The translations under genes and the position numbers were made by a program. A DNA stretch of 64,000 nt from Inia geoffrensis (taxonomy: Eukaryota > Chordata > Mammalia > Artiodactyla > Iniidae), in assembly GCA_036417435.1 (NCBI GenBank), contig CM070900.1, forward strand, positions 114,863,315-114,927,314. The letters are read 5' to 3'. Below, piece after piece: positions 60,648 through 62,350 of the stretch (its first letter is position 1; each line of letters opens with the position of its first letter). Under the pieces are notes generated by a model. That model did not search any database. It was not told where the DNA came from and worked only from the letters and a program-made list of their open reading frames with translations.

Positions 60648-62350
60648 ACCCCACCCCTTCCCAGACTGTCTTGCCGCTAGGTTTCTAGATGTGATTTAAA
60701 TGTACTCCCCACACATCTGGAAGGCAATAGCAAAGTGGAGGTCACCTGACTGCTGTCTGTGCTGGAAAGCATAGTCACTGAGCATCAGCAGACACCTCAG
60801 TATCCAGTCTCTGGCTTAGTAAGACTGAAAAGCTAGTGTAGATCCAGCAGGCACAGCGTTGCAAACCAACCCCAGTATTCAATGTTATTGTTGCTTTAAA
60901 GGTCAATTAGTTTTTAAAGAAATTTTAAAATGACAGAAGAAAATATTTTAAATAAATCTTGACAGGAGCGTATACGATTATTTTCCTGACCAAATTTTTA
61001 TTAACTCTTAGCTCTTCCAAAATATATACAATTACTCTTTATAAAACAGTGGTTCCCAGCTATATTTTTATTTCATAGAGGGTAAATTTTCCAGGGGAAA
61101 ACTTTGAGGATCAACTCTGTTTTCCAAGTGGGAACATTAAAAAGTTATCACATATCATCACTGCTACTTGATAAAAGAAATAGCAATTTAAATCCAAAAA
61201 AGAAGTGAAAAAGACAGGATCAGAATAAATTATAGTCCTTTAAATGGAATAATTTCAGCCTTACGAAAACTTACTCGTTGTCCTAATTTTCCTCATTTTA
61301 CCAAAGACCAGTAAAACATTTATCATGGCTCTTATTTACAGACTGCTATTGGGAACTTCTGTTATAAGTTATTTAATTTGTTTCCTTCTTACCCCAAATT
61401 ATAGAGATTTGATCACTCTTCTTTAGCCTGAACTCTTGAAATCTTAAGAATATTTTAAATTTTTCCTAATTTTATCTTTTTCATCCAATCAACTCCTAAG
61501 TCCCTTAGAAATGTCTTCAAAGATATTTGCAAGTCTTAAGTTATTTTACTATTTATCCCTGATGACCTATAAACTAATTACATTTCTAATGAAAAATTAT
61601 ACTGATATGAAAATTCCAACATATCAGACATTTTATATTAGAATGTAAAACAAATTTATATAGGAGAAGGTCTCATCTCAATTTCACTTACAATACGTGT
61701 CACTTATTTCTGGAGCATCTATTCAGAAATCAGACGATTCATGAAAAGCTTTTGATAAAACTGGTGATCGCTTGTACTTTCAAAACAAAGAAAAATTACC
61801 TATTTTTTCCAAATTTAAAAATAAAATATTACAGTTTTAGGAATTCCTCTTGGCTGACCAGAAGAGTACAATTAAGAATTCTGCAGTTTCTCATTGTATC
61901 AGTAATAACCAAAAACCCACAATGATAAATCTTCAAGCTATACCATTTTTATTATATTGAGACTAAAGAACAGGTGTAACAGACATTATTTAACATCCTT
62001 AATTTTTCACTGCAGAAATAAATACAAAAATATTTTATGCCACGATATATAACTAATTGCCTAAATATTCTAAATTGCTTAAAAAGCAGGAAGCTGCAAA
62101 TAAATTACAGAACAAACAGATCAGAAAAAGCTTTCCAGGAGGCTTTCAAAGAAACAGAGAAGGTAGAGTTTACCTCTGATCTCTGCCAAGGAAGGAATGT
62201 GATAGTTCCACTGGCATTAGCAAAGTCATCAACAAGGTAATTAACACCATCAGATTCGATCTGTGAGATGGTGTAAAAAACATGCACATAATCCAGAGCT
62301 CCTCTGGTTCGCTCCACCACACATGAAATGGTGGATCCCTCCTCTGCAAT
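2083..62350 (-). CDS. ADGRV1: ADGRV1 (VLGR1/GPR98), internal segment of 27 coding exons
   Basis: Giant adhesion G-protein-coupled receptor. In hair cells it forms the ankle links between stereocilia, and in photoreceptors it sits at the periciliary membrane with usherin and whirlin (family knowledge). What I see is 27 exons in a row on the minus strand, joined by AG/GT sites with matching phases, totalling 5,409 nt or 1,803 codons without a stop. Twelve copies of the Calx-beta hallmark (a DD-x-PE-x-x-E type acidic loop about 20 residues before a D-x-P-Y-G type linker) are present, the first copy incomplete, followed by EAR/EPTP repeats ([21 protein letters not shown]). The order of repeats matches the human protein as I remember it, apparently without gaps. 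Calx-beta repeats bind calcium between acidic loops and stiffen the ectodomain. The signal peptide, laminin-G-like/pentraxin part, GAIN domain and 7TM part lie outside. The gene looks intact here. Confidence 0.97.
2191..2518. other. Intron Z-AA, 328 bp
   Basis: Short AT-rich intron. No repeat or other gene is seen. Confidence 0.7.
2519..2665 (-). CDS. ADGRV1: ADGRV1 exon Z: EAR/EPTP repeat 2
   Basis: The exon has 147 nt, 49 codons, and is phase 0 at both ends. It encodes [40 protein letters not shown] and FTSGFKLFL, one full EAR blade. It lies 90 bp from exon Y. The acceptor is TTCCTAG. The donor CCTG|GTAAAA is modest. The exon is symmetric, so skipping would remove one blade without a frameshift. 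Confidence 0.94.
2756..2913 (-). CDS. ADGRV1: ADGRV1 exon Y: entry to EAR/EPTP domain, repeat 1
   Basis: The exon has 158 nt and runs from phase 1 to phase 0. It encodes [40 protein letters not shown] and [12 protein letters not shown]. The VYRWxGxFxP ending is the hallmark of an EAR/EPTP blade; seven such blades are thought to form a beta propeller in this family. The acceptor is TTTCAG and the donor GAG|GTAAAC. Confidence 0.95.
2914..5577. other. Intron X-Y, 2.66 kb
   Basis: The half near exon X is an old LINE-2 tail (see 4390-5450). The remainder (2914-4390) is AT-rich with nothing I can name. Confidence 0.6.
4390..5450 (+). mobile_element. Old LINE-2 3' end
   Basis: The pyrimidine-rich run with CACATCCAGTCCATCACC and CTTCAAG, and the end CCATGAGCTCAGTACCATGCCTGT ... 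TTCAATAAATATCTG, match the typical LINE-2 3' end ('...gcacatagtaggcgctcaataaatatttg' in consensus style). It is strongly diverged; limits are approximate. Confidence 0.65.
5578..5702 (-). CDS. ADGRV1: ADGRV1 exon X: half Calx-beta repeat 13 leading into the EAR domain
   Basis: The exon has 125 nt and runs from phase 2 to phase 1. It encodes [20 protein letters not shown] and [20 protein letters not shown], then M. It has the first strands of a Calx-beta repeat ([10 protein letters not shown]) but no acidic loop follows; the next exon goes into EAR sequence. The acceptor is CTTTTAG and the donor ATGA|GTACGT. Confidence 0.94.
5703..6498. other. Intron W-X, 796 bp
   Basis: AT-rich; no recognised repeat. 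The sequence TTACGAGAG occurs twice (about 6337 and 6398) with no evident role. Confidence 0.6.
6499..6674 (-). CDS. ADGRV1: ADGRV1 exon W: end of Calx-beta repeat 12, start of degenerate repeat 13
   Basis: The exon has 176 nt and runs from phase 0 to phase 2. It encodes [40 protein letters not shown] and [18 protein letters not shown]. The acidic loop is degenerate (LDTEPEMDE, one residue shorter), and the linker QNQAPLG lacks the Asp pair, so calcium binding here is doubtful. The acceptor is TTTCAG and the donor AATAG|GTATAA. Confidence 0.95.
7040..7450 (+). mobile_element. Old L1 3' fragment
   Basis: The series 'CAACCCACATGTTTATCAACAG', 'GGATAAACAG' and the later 'TACACTTAAGATTTTTATATTTTACTG' are the usual L1 3' untranslated landmarks, here diverged. 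No coding capacity remains. Confidence 0.7.
8471..8671 (-). mobile_element. Short-form SINE, minus strand
   Basis: It runs from a T tail to CCAGAGAAGCCC, the reverse complement of the SINE head. The flanks repeat CTGGATTTT. It lies 100 bp past the donor of exon V. One open frame at 8504-8701 is only SINE sequence. Confidence 0.92.
8772..9034 (-). CDS. ADGRV1: ADGRV1 exon V: end of Calx-beta repeat 11, start of repeat 12
   Basis: The exon has 263 nt and runs from phase 1 to phase 0. It encodes [12 protein letters not shown], then [40 protein letters not shown] and [20 protein letters not shown]. The acceptor is TGACAG and the donor AAG|GTACAG. A minus-strand SINE starts only about 100 bp beyond its donor. 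Confidence 0.95.
9035..10050. other. Intron U-V, 1.0 kb
   Basis: It holds a MIR (9597-9795). The rest has nothing recognised. Confidence 0.6.
9597..9795 (-). mobile_element. MIR SINE, minus strand
   Basis: 'ATTTAATTCTCACAATAACCCTATGGGG', 'CATTTTAAGAACTGATG' and 'GAAGCACAGACAGGCAA' follow the MIR core in reverse. It is ancient and diverged. Confidence 0.7.
10051..10192 (-). CDS. ADGRV1: ADGRV1 exon U: acidic loop of Calx-beta repeat 11
   Basis: The exon has 142 nt and runs from phase 0 to phase 1. It encodes [20 protein letters not shown] and [20 protein letters not shown], then ELGENII. It was found from homology and splice sites alone. The acceptor is GACCAG. The donor ATAG|GTAGTT has no G at +5. 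Confidence 0.94.
10193..10844. other. Intron T-U, 652 bp
   Basis: AT-rich; no recognised element. Confidence 0.6.
10845..10983 (-). CDS. ADGRV1: ADGRV1 exon T: Calx-beta repeat 11, first part
   Basis: The exon has 139 nt and runs from phase 2 to phase 0. It encodes [40 protein letters not shown] and YVFTPM. The acceptor is TTATAG. The donor ATG|GTGAAC is modest. Confidence 0.95.
11088..11166 (-). CDS. ADGRV1: ADGRV1 exon S: end of Calx-beta repeat 10, start of repeat 11
   Basis: This is the shortest exon here: 79 nt, entering at phase 1 and leaving at phase 2. It encodes [20 protein letters not shown] and EWQQS. It is too short to stand out as an open frame and was placed by its splice sites (TTTTTCAG; AGCAG|GTAAAC) and by phase. 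Only a 104-bp intron separates it from exon T. Confidence 0.93.
11930..12090 (+). mobile_element. MIR-like fragment
   Basis: 'CAGTTCCTAGCTGTTTGACCTCAG', 'CTATAAAATGGGCAAACATAAG' and 'AGCACTTATCAA' fit a MIR in forward orientation. Confidence 0.55.
12319..12539 (+). mobile_element. Young short-form SINE with 15-bp target-site duplication
   Basis: It runs from the head GGGCTTCCCTGGTGGCGCAG to GCGTACCG plus about 30 A. AAAGTTGTCATACTG flanks it exactly on both sides (12304-12318 and 12540-12554). The pure A tail and exact duplication show a recent insertion. Confidence 0.95.
12665..13853. mobile_element. Non-autonomous hAT-type DNA transposon, split by an L1
   Basis: The ends are inverted: CAGGGGTCCCCAACC at the left, GGTTGGGGACTGCTG at the right. 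The 8-bp target duplication TTCTAACC is exact on both sides (12657-12664 and 13854-13861), the hAT length. The body has the mammalian repeat with 'GTCCGTGGCCTGTTAGGAACC' and 'GAATCTAATGCCTGATGATC'. I do not trust my memory for the subfamily name. No transposase is encoded. Confidence 0.85.
13073..13617 (+). mobile_element. 5'-truncated L1 inserted in the hAT
   Basis: This is an L1 3' end (TGGAATATTACTCAGCC to CCAATAAAGATG plus A-rich tail). AAACCCTATCAGT flanks it on both sides (13060-13072 and 13618-13630), showing target-primed insertion into the hAT. An A run lies at 13239-13256. Confidence 0.92.
14514..14607 (-). CDS. ADGRV1: ADGRV1 exon R: acidic loop of Calx-beta repeat 10
   Basis: The exon has 94 nt and runs from phase 0 to phase 1. 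It encodes [20 protein letters not shown] and [11 protein letters not shown]. The full acidic loop is kept. The acceptor is TTGCAG and the donor CTAG|GTATGA. Confidence 0.95.
14770..15960 (+). pseudogene. L1 fragment: end of ORF2 and 3' region, dead
   Basis: Frames here read like the C-terminal part of L1 ORF2 ([14 protein letters not shown], then the zinc-knuckle-like region and CGEKG/WWECK-type sequence in shifted frames). Stops and frameshifts are many. A 29-bp unit is directly repeated at 15421-15449 and 15450-15478. It lies on the plus strand, opposite to ADGRV1. Confidence 0.85.
16260..16490 (+). mobile_element. MIR fragment
   Basis: 'GGCTTTGCAGTCAAAGAGACC', 'GGTGAGTTACTTAAATTTTAAGGCCTCAATT' and 'GGAGTACCTGGCCTAGAGAGAGTCCCTA' follow the MIR pattern. 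Confidence 0.65.
17848..17877. repeat. A30 homopolymer
   Basis: About 30 A flanked by GTGACTT on the left and AAGTCAC on the right, a short inverted pair. No retroposon body precedes it. Confidence 0.8.
17986..18149 (-). CDS. ADGRV1: ADGRV1 exon Q: Calx-beta repeat 10, middle
   Basis: The exon has 164 nt and runs from phase 1 to phase 0. It encodes [40 protein letters not shown] and [14 protein letters not shown]. The acceptor AATTAG has a weak pyrimidine tract; the donor GAG|GTAAAA is good. Confidence 0.95.
18150..18796 (+). mobile_element. Intron P-Q, mostly a probable MLT1-type LTR fragment
   Basis: 'CCATGTAATGGCTCAGTGATG', 'GACCTTATGGGGTCTGGCATG', 'CCACCCTAGCCAAGCCCAGACTCAG' and 'GCACAGCATTCTGTGACACTAG' in 18290-18615 look like a non-autonomous ERVL-MaLR LTR. 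It is ancient and has no viral coding sequence. Confidence 0.45.
18797..18976 (-). CDS. ADGRV1: ADGRV1 exon P: end of Calx-beta repeat 9, start of repeat 10
   Basis: The exon has 180 nt and is phase 1 at both ends. It encodes [20 protein letters not shown], the linker EASDEPHG, and then [20 protein letters not shown] and NREFGSL. The acceptor is TTCTTAG. The donor CTAG|GTTTGT lacks the usual purine at intron position +3 but keeps G at +5. The exon is symmetric. Confidence 0.93.
18977..19616. other. Intron O-P, 640 bp
   Basis: AT-rich, with a T run at 19168-19187. Nothing else is recognised. Confidence 0.6.
19617..19716 (-). CDS. ADGRV1: ADGRV1 exon O: acidic loop of Calx-beta repeat 9
   Basis: The exon has 100 nt and runs from phase 0 to phase 1. 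It encodes [20 protein letters not shown] and [13 protein letters not shown]. The acceptor GACATAG has a short pyrimidine tract, with a 26-bp tandem duplication beginning about 25 nt upstream of it. The donor is CAAG|GTAATG. Confidence 0.95.
19717..20806. other. Intron N-O, 1.1 kb
   Basis: It holds the tandem duplication at its acceptor end. The rest (19900-20700) is purine-rich intron without a named repeat. Confidence 0.6.
19742..19793. repeat. 26-bp direct tandem duplication near exon O acceptor
   Basis: Two exact copies of a 26-bp unit beginning CCCTCTACTGTCACTGAGC. On the gene strand they lie 26-77 nt upstream of the exon O acceptor, in the usual branch-point zone. Confidence 0.95.
20807..20937 (-). 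CDS. ADGRV1: ADGRV1 exon N: middle of Calx-beta repeat 9
   Basis: The exon has 131 nt and runs from phase 1 to phase 0. It encodes [40 protein letters not shown] and FPE. The acceptor is CTGCAG and the donor GAG|GTAATA. It carries sequons NVT and NFT. Confidence 0.95.
22918..23433 (+). mobile_element. Long-form SINE interrupted by a second SINE
   Basis: The head is at 22918 and the sequence runs to GTGGCCCCC. After the nested insertion (23128-23341) it resumes at CGCTTGCCACAACTAGAG and ends with an AATAAATAAA tail. The outer target duplication GCTCAGTCTA is at 22908-22917 and 23434-23443. Confidence 0.92.
23128..23341 (+). mobile_element. Short-form SINE nested in the long SINE
   Basis: A complete short SINE with an A tail. 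The duplicated target GTGGCCCCC (23118-23126 and 23342-23350) is part of the older SINE, which fixes the order of insertion. Confidence 0.93.
23716..24084 (+). mobile_element. Long-form SINE
   Basis: It starts GGACTTCCCTGGTGGTGCAG, has several CACAACTACTGA modules and an A/T-rich tail. GCCTTCTAGG is duplicated at 23707-23716 and 24085-24094. Confidence 0.92.
24341..24563 (-). mobile_element. Young short-form SINE, minus strand
   Basis: A T tail of about 29, then the reverse SINE to GGGAAGCCC. CTGGAAGATCATCTT flanks it exactly. The several open frames here are SINE sequence only. Confidence 0.95.
24659..24782 (+). mobile_element. Short CHR-1/Bov-tA-like SINE
   Basis: 'TTCCCTGGCAGTCCAGTGG' to 'GAACTAAGATCCTACATGCC' is an older related tRNA-derived SINE, with a near-duplicate AAAAAGAAGA target flanking it. 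Confidence 0.85.
26050..26360 (+). repeat. Poly-A ended block, possible retroposed sequence
   Basis: About 280 bp of more GC-rich sequence, preceded by TTTTCATCCCCTGCAG and ending in about 26 A (26334-26358). It looks like a cDNA-derived insertion, but I see no clear target duplication or polyadenylation signal. The open frame through it has no family I recognise. Confidence 0.35.
26617..27387. mobile_element. hAT/Charlie-like transposon carrying a SINE
   Basis: It starts CAGTGCTTCTCACCC and ends TTTGAGGAGCACTG, an inverted pair of hAT type. Near-identical flanks CCCCTAAGG and CCCCCAAGG are consistent with the target duplication. The inside has an unidentified LINE-like part and the SINE at 26784-27093. 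Confidence 0.6.
26784..27093 (-). mobile_element. Long-form SINE, minus strand
   Basis: The reverse long SINE runs from GACTGCGCTGGGTCTTTGTTG to CCAGGGAAGTCCC. It has diverged somewhat more than the short forms. Confidence 0.88.
27960..28172 (+). mobile_element. MIR
   Basis: 'GCTCTGGATTCAGACAACACTAGGTTTAAGCC', 'CAGTTTCCTTGTGTGAAAAACTGG' and 'CACTCAATAAGTGTTA' are MIR landmarks in forward order. Confidence 0.7.
28430..28530 (+). mobile_element. MIR fragment
   Basis: 'CAGCCACTAACTAGCTATATGATTCTG' followed by 'TCTCAGTTTTCTCATCCATAAAGT'. Confidence 0.6.
28905..29085 (-). mobile_element. MIR, minus strand
   Basis: 'ACTATGCTAAGCACTTTACATTTATCC', 'CTTAATCCTCACACAGAAACC' and 'AACAGATGAGAAAGCTGAG' are the reverse MIR. 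Confidence 0.7.
29301..29510 (-). CDS. ADGRV1: ADGRV1 exon M: end of Calx-beta repeat 8, start of repeat 9
   Basis: The exon has 210 nt and is phase 1 at both ends. It encodes [20 protein letters not shown] and [14 protein letters not shown], then [13 protein letters not shown] and [13 protein letters not shown]. The acceptor is TTATAG and the donor GAAG|GTGGGT. The exon is symmetric. An 8.4-kb intron follows. Confidence 0.95.
29511..31768. other. Intron L-M, 2.26 kb
   Basis: No clear repeat. A plus-strand open frame of 132 codons (31269-31667) has no domain and no splice or start context, and I take it as chance. Confidence 0.6.
31769..32580 (-). CDS. ADGRV1: ADGRV1 exon L: Calx-beta repeat 7 with cysteine-bearing insert, and start of repeat 8
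   Basis: This is the longest exon here: 812 nt, phase 2 to phase 1, 270 whole codons. After [18 protein letters not shown] the Calx-beta fold is interrupted by about 90 residues with four cysteines ([18 protein letters not shown], then PQCFWMTSW). It resumes at GSDYEPV, with the loop [18 protein letters not shown] and linker LNGDAFG. Repeat 8 then starts ([20 protein letters not shown]) and runs to FAEG. The donor GAAG|GTGAGT is strong and the acceptor is TTTTAG. The insert is also in the human protein as I remember it. Confidence 0.96.
32581..33407. other. Intron K-L, 827 bp
   Basis: AT-rich; a T11 run near 32680. Nothing else is recognised. Confidence 0.6.
33408..33589 (-). CDS. ADGRV1: ADGRV1 exon K: end of Calx-beta repeat 6, start of repeat 7
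   Basis: The exon has 182 nt and runs from phase 0 to phase 2. It encodes [20 protein letters not shown] and [12 protein letters not shown], which close repeat 6, then [20 protein letters not shown] and NITVRR of repeat 7. The acceptor is TTTTAG and the donor AGAAG|GTATAT. Confidence 0.95.
33590..34851. other. Intron J-K, 1.26 kb
   Basis: AT-rich; no element recognised. Confidence 0.6.
34852..35096 (-). CDS. ADGRV1: ADGRV1 exon J: Calx-beta repeat 6, first part
   Basis: The exon has 245 nt and runs from phase 1 to phase 0. It encodes [40 protein letters not shown] and the loop [10 protein letters not shown]. The acceptor is TTTAG and the donor GAG|GTGAGA. Two NxT sequons (NVT and NVT) lie in the exposed strands. 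Confidence 0.95.
35097..35789. other. Intron I-J, 693 bp
   Basis: Contains a small imperfect direct repeat CTAACCACTGCTAG (about 35617-35649). No other element. Confidence 0.6.
35790..36005 (-). CDS. ADGRV1: ADGRV1 exon I: rest of Calx-beta repeat 5
   Basis: The exon has 216 nt, the same length and phase (1-1) as exon H. It starts [16 protein letters not shown], carries the loop [20 protein letters not shown] (a weakened acidic loop with only one Asp), and ends [13 protein letters not shown], the linker to repeat 6. The acceptor is TTATAG and the donor TTTG|GTAATG. Confidence 0.95.
36006..37460. other. Intron H-I, 1.45 kb
   Basis: A GATA/ATGGAT-like low-complexity run lies at 36290-36350. 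Otherwise there is no recognised repeat. Confidence 0.6.
37461..37676 (-). CDS. ADGRV1: ADGRV1 exon H: end of Calx-beta repeat 4, start of repeat 5
   Basis: The exon has 216 nt and is phase 1 at both ends. It encodes [12 protein letters not shown], the strand [12 protein letters not shown] that closes repeat 4, and then [20 protein letters not shown] and [20 protein letters not shown] of repeat 5. The acceptor is TTTCAG and the donor GCCG|GTGAGA. The exon is symmetric, so skipping it would keep the frame. Confidence 0.95.
37752..37936 (+). mobile_element. Very short artiodactyl-type L1 3' tail
   Basis: 'GGATAAACAACAAGGTCTTACTGTATAACACAGGG' to 'CACCTATACTTCAATAAAAAATTTTAAAA' is an L1 3' end. 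AAGCCTCAGCCAA and AAGCCTCGGCAA flank it as an imperfect target duplication. Confidence 0.85.
38830..39000 (-). mobile_element. MIR, minus strand
   Basis: 'GGCATTGTTCTAAGCACTTTTC', 'CACATTTTACAGATGAGGAATCAAGGGCACAAAGA' follow the reverse MIR. Confidence 0.7.
39480..39690 (-). mobile_element. MIR, minus strand
   Basis: 'TTGAATGCTTACCACATGCCAGACACTGTATTCA' and 'ACGAAACTGAGGC' show a reverse MIR. Confidence 0.65.
41028..41637 (-). CDS. ADGRV1: ADGRV1 exon G: Calx-beta repeats 3 and 4
   Basis: The exon has 610 nt, the second longest here, and runs from phase 0 to phase 1. It carries most of repeat 3 ([12 protein letters not shown], then VLASDDPYG) and most of repeat 4 ([11 protein letters not shown], then [18 protein letters not shown]). 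Where other repeats are split by introns, these two are fused in one exon. The acceptor TTTAAAG|ATT is an AAG site with a poor pyrimidine tract; the donor CAA|GTAAGT is strong. Confidence 0.95.
42121..42349 (+). mobile_element. Short-form SINE
   Basis: The head GGCTTCCCTGGTGGCGCAG runs to GCGTACCGC, with an A-rich tail (A17 then CAAAA repeats). ACAAAAATTCA is duplicated on both sides. Confidence 0.93.
42592..43868 (+). mobile_element. Mariner (Tc1/mariner) element, nearly full length
   Basis: It is 1,277 bp long. The ends TTGGGTTGGCCAAAGAGTTC and GAACTTTTTGGCCAATCCAA are inverted repeats, each followed by the TA target (42590-42591 and 43869-43870). The content matches the cetartiodactyl mariner (bovine Mariner1 type), related to the SETMAR transposase. 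Full ends with a ruined gene suggest an old insertion by a then-active family. Confidence 0.93.
42773..43795 (+). pseudogene. Broken mariner transposase
   Basis: The start ATG is at 42773, but the frame stops after 17 codons. The helix-turn-helix part is open in another frame (42840-43028: [37 protein letters not shown]) until a TAG. A further piece at 43087-43281 holds the start of the catalytic domain ([10 protein letters not shown], where an acidic DEKW is expected). Several frameshifts and stops follow up to the end near 43795. It cannot make transposase. Confidence 0.9.
43881..44433 (+). mobile_element. Long-form SINE with internal duplication
   Basis: Head at 43882 (GGATTTCCCTGGTGGCACAG). 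The body from 'GGAGCAACTAAGC' to 'GAGAAGCCAC' occurs twice (about 43974-44125 and 44170-44385), so the element is about 200 bp longer than its relatives. ATTAGTTA flanks it. It sits 12 bp from the mariner end. Confidence 0.9.
44690..45056 (+). mobile_element. Probable MLT1-type LTR fragment
   Basis: 'GTCATGTGACTTGCACTTGC', 'GAGCCAGTATGCAGTTCC' and the end 'GTTGTTGTAAGCCAATGAGATTTGG' are those of an ERVL-MaLR LTR. It has no coding part. Confidence 0.55.
45311..45450 (-). CDS. ADGRV1: ADGRV1 exon F: end of Calx-beta repeat 2 and start of repeat 3
   Basis: The exon has 140 nt and runs from phase 1 to phase 0. It encodes [20 protein letters not shown], the last strand and linker of repeat 2, and then [20 protein letters not shown] and STVTLT, which open repeat 3. 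The acceptor is CATGCAG and the donor ACG|GTAAGT. Confidence 0.95.
45451..46853. other. Intron E-F, 1.4 kb
   Basis: A MIR lies at 46620-46795. Nothing else is recognised. Confidence 0.6.
46620..46795 (+). mobile_element. MIR
   Basis: 'GAGTCTGGGCTTTGGAGGCAGACAGGACCTG', 'CACTTTCTAGCTGGCTGAC' and 'GTAGGTATCAATAAATGG' are forward MIR landmarks. Confidence 0.75.
46854..46934 (-). CDS. ADGRV1: ADGRV1 exon E: Gly/Ser-rich linker in Calx-beta repeat 2
   Basis: This short exon has 81 nt and is phase 1 at both ends. It encodes [20 protein letters not shown] and PAIHRR, a flexible hairpin within repeat 2 rather than core strands. Because the length is a multiple of three and the phases match, skipping it would keep the frame. 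The acceptor is GTGAAG, an AAG site weaker than CAG, preceded by a TG-rich tract. The donor is CGTG|GTAAGC. Confidence 0.9.
46935..49567. other. Intron D-E, 2.6 kb
   Basis: A MIR-like piece lies at 47490-47655. The rest has no recognised element. Confidence 0.6.
47490..47655 (+). mobile_element. MIR-like fragment
   Basis: 'CTTCAGCAAGTCACTAAACCTCTTGGTACCTCACTTTTCTCACC' and 'CTACTGTAAAGATCAAATAAATAATA' fit a diverged forward MIR. Confidence 0.6.
49568..49697 (-). CDS. ADGRV1: ADGRV1 exon D: acidic loop of Calx-beta repeat 2
   Basis: The exon has 130 nt, 43 codons plus one base. It reads [20 protein letters not shown] and then [20 protein letters not shown]. The acidic loop is reduced (TDNSIPE instead of DDDxPE), so calcium binding in this repeat may be weak; I recall the human protein has the same motif. 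The donor GGAG|GTAAGA is strong and the acceptor is TTTCAG. The exon is separated from exon C by a 7.5-kb intron. Confidence 0.95.
50482..50705 (-). mobile_element. Young short-form SINE, minus strand
   Basis: A T tail of about 30, then the reverse SINE to GGGAAGCCC. CATTGCACCATTTT is duplicated on both sides (50472-50485 and 50706-50719). Confidence 0.95.
51181..52625 (+). pseudogene. Tigger1-like DNA transposon with dead transposase, 3' truncated
   Basis: It starts CAGGCAAAACTTATTTCATT and follows the pogo/Tigger family. Transposase remnants are readable: [15 protein letters not shown] and [19 protein letters not shown] in 52117-52401, and [18 protein letters not shown] plus the end LQPMA in 52402-52608. 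In the family this is a CENP-B-like DDE transposase (TIGD1 relative). Stops and frameshifts break it, and the last third and right end are missing. Confidence 0.85.
53383..53570 (-). mobile_element. CHR-1-like SINE inserted in L1, minus strand
   Basis: 'GGCATGTGGGATCTTAGCTCCC' to 'GGACTGCCAGGGAAGTCCC'. TTAATGTCATTTTT is duplicated on both sides (53369-53382 and 53571-53584), and the duplicated sequence is L1. Confidence 0.92.
54411..54480. repeat. TA/CA microsatellite
   Basis: About 70 bp of (TA)n with two (CA)n blocks inside the L1 3' region. Probably length-variable between animals. Confidence 0.95.
55660..55722. repeat. GGAA/GAAA purine tract
   Basis: About 60 bp of GAAA/GGAA repeats within the L1 fragment. 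Confidence 0.95.
55805..56029 (+). mobile_element. Short-form SINE inserted in L1
   Basis: Head GGGCTTCCCTGGTGGCACAG to CATACCTC plus about 23 A and (TA)n. ATATTAAGTTGTA is duplicated on both sides. Confidence 0.94.
56555..56790 (-). mobile_element. MIR, minus strand
   Basis: 'CAATCCTCAGAGTGGCCCGGCCCAGCAGATATTATC' and 'CTTACAAATAAGGAAACTGAGGTCAGGAAAGACTGAG' show a well-kept reverse MIR. Confidence 0.75.
57230..57432 (-). CDS. ADGRV1: ADGRV1 exon C: first half of Calx-beta repeat 2
   Basis: The exon has 203 nt and runs from phase 1 to phase 0 (67 whole codons plus the shared Gly). It starts [20 protein letters not shown] and ends [11 protein letters not shown]. The E-E-D-G-E-V-R-L and RAQGLLGRV strands are recognisable Calx-beta elements. 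The stretch before them is a Pro-rich extension of about 20 residues. The donor is CAG|GTAAAT and the acceptor CTGCCAG. Confidence 0.95.
57433..58416. other. Intron B-C, 984 bp
   Basis: AT-rich; no recognised element. Confidence 0.6.
58417..58597 (-). CDS. ADGRV1: ADGRV1 exon B: acidic loop and end of Calx-beta repeat 1
   Basis: The exon has 181 nt and runs from phase 0 to phase 1. It opens [18 protein letters not shown], the classic calcium-binding DDD-x-PE loop, and ends [10 protein letters not shown](G), the linker into the next repeat. The donor CATATG|GTAACC is acceptable. Between the loop and the linker lies a longer Ser/Thr/Pro-rich hairpin ([17 protein letters not shown]), longer than in most repeats of this protein. 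Confidence 0.95.
58598..62173. other. Intron A-B, 3.6 kb
   Basis: It holds a CA microsatellite (60593-60646) and an imperfect direct repeat with GCTAGAAAACAGATCCAC (about 59050-59095). The region 59200-59950 looks like an ancient diverged repeat, which I cannot name. Confidence 0.6.
60593..60646. repeat. (CA)27 microsatellite
   Basis: An uninterrupted CA run of about 54 bp; likely polymorphic. Confidence 0.97.
62174..62350 (-). CDS. ADGRV1: ADGRV1 exon A: first half of Calx-beta repeat 1
   Basis: The exon has 177 nt, 59 codons, and phase 0 at both ends. It starts [17 protein letters not shown] and ends TFLPWQRSE. The acceptor is TTTCAG and the donor GAG|GTAAAC. It covers the N-terminal beta strands of a Calx-beta repeat (E-E-G then VVERTRG), up to the strand before the acidic loop. 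The previous exon, which should supply the strands before it, is beyond 64000. Confidence 0.95.
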
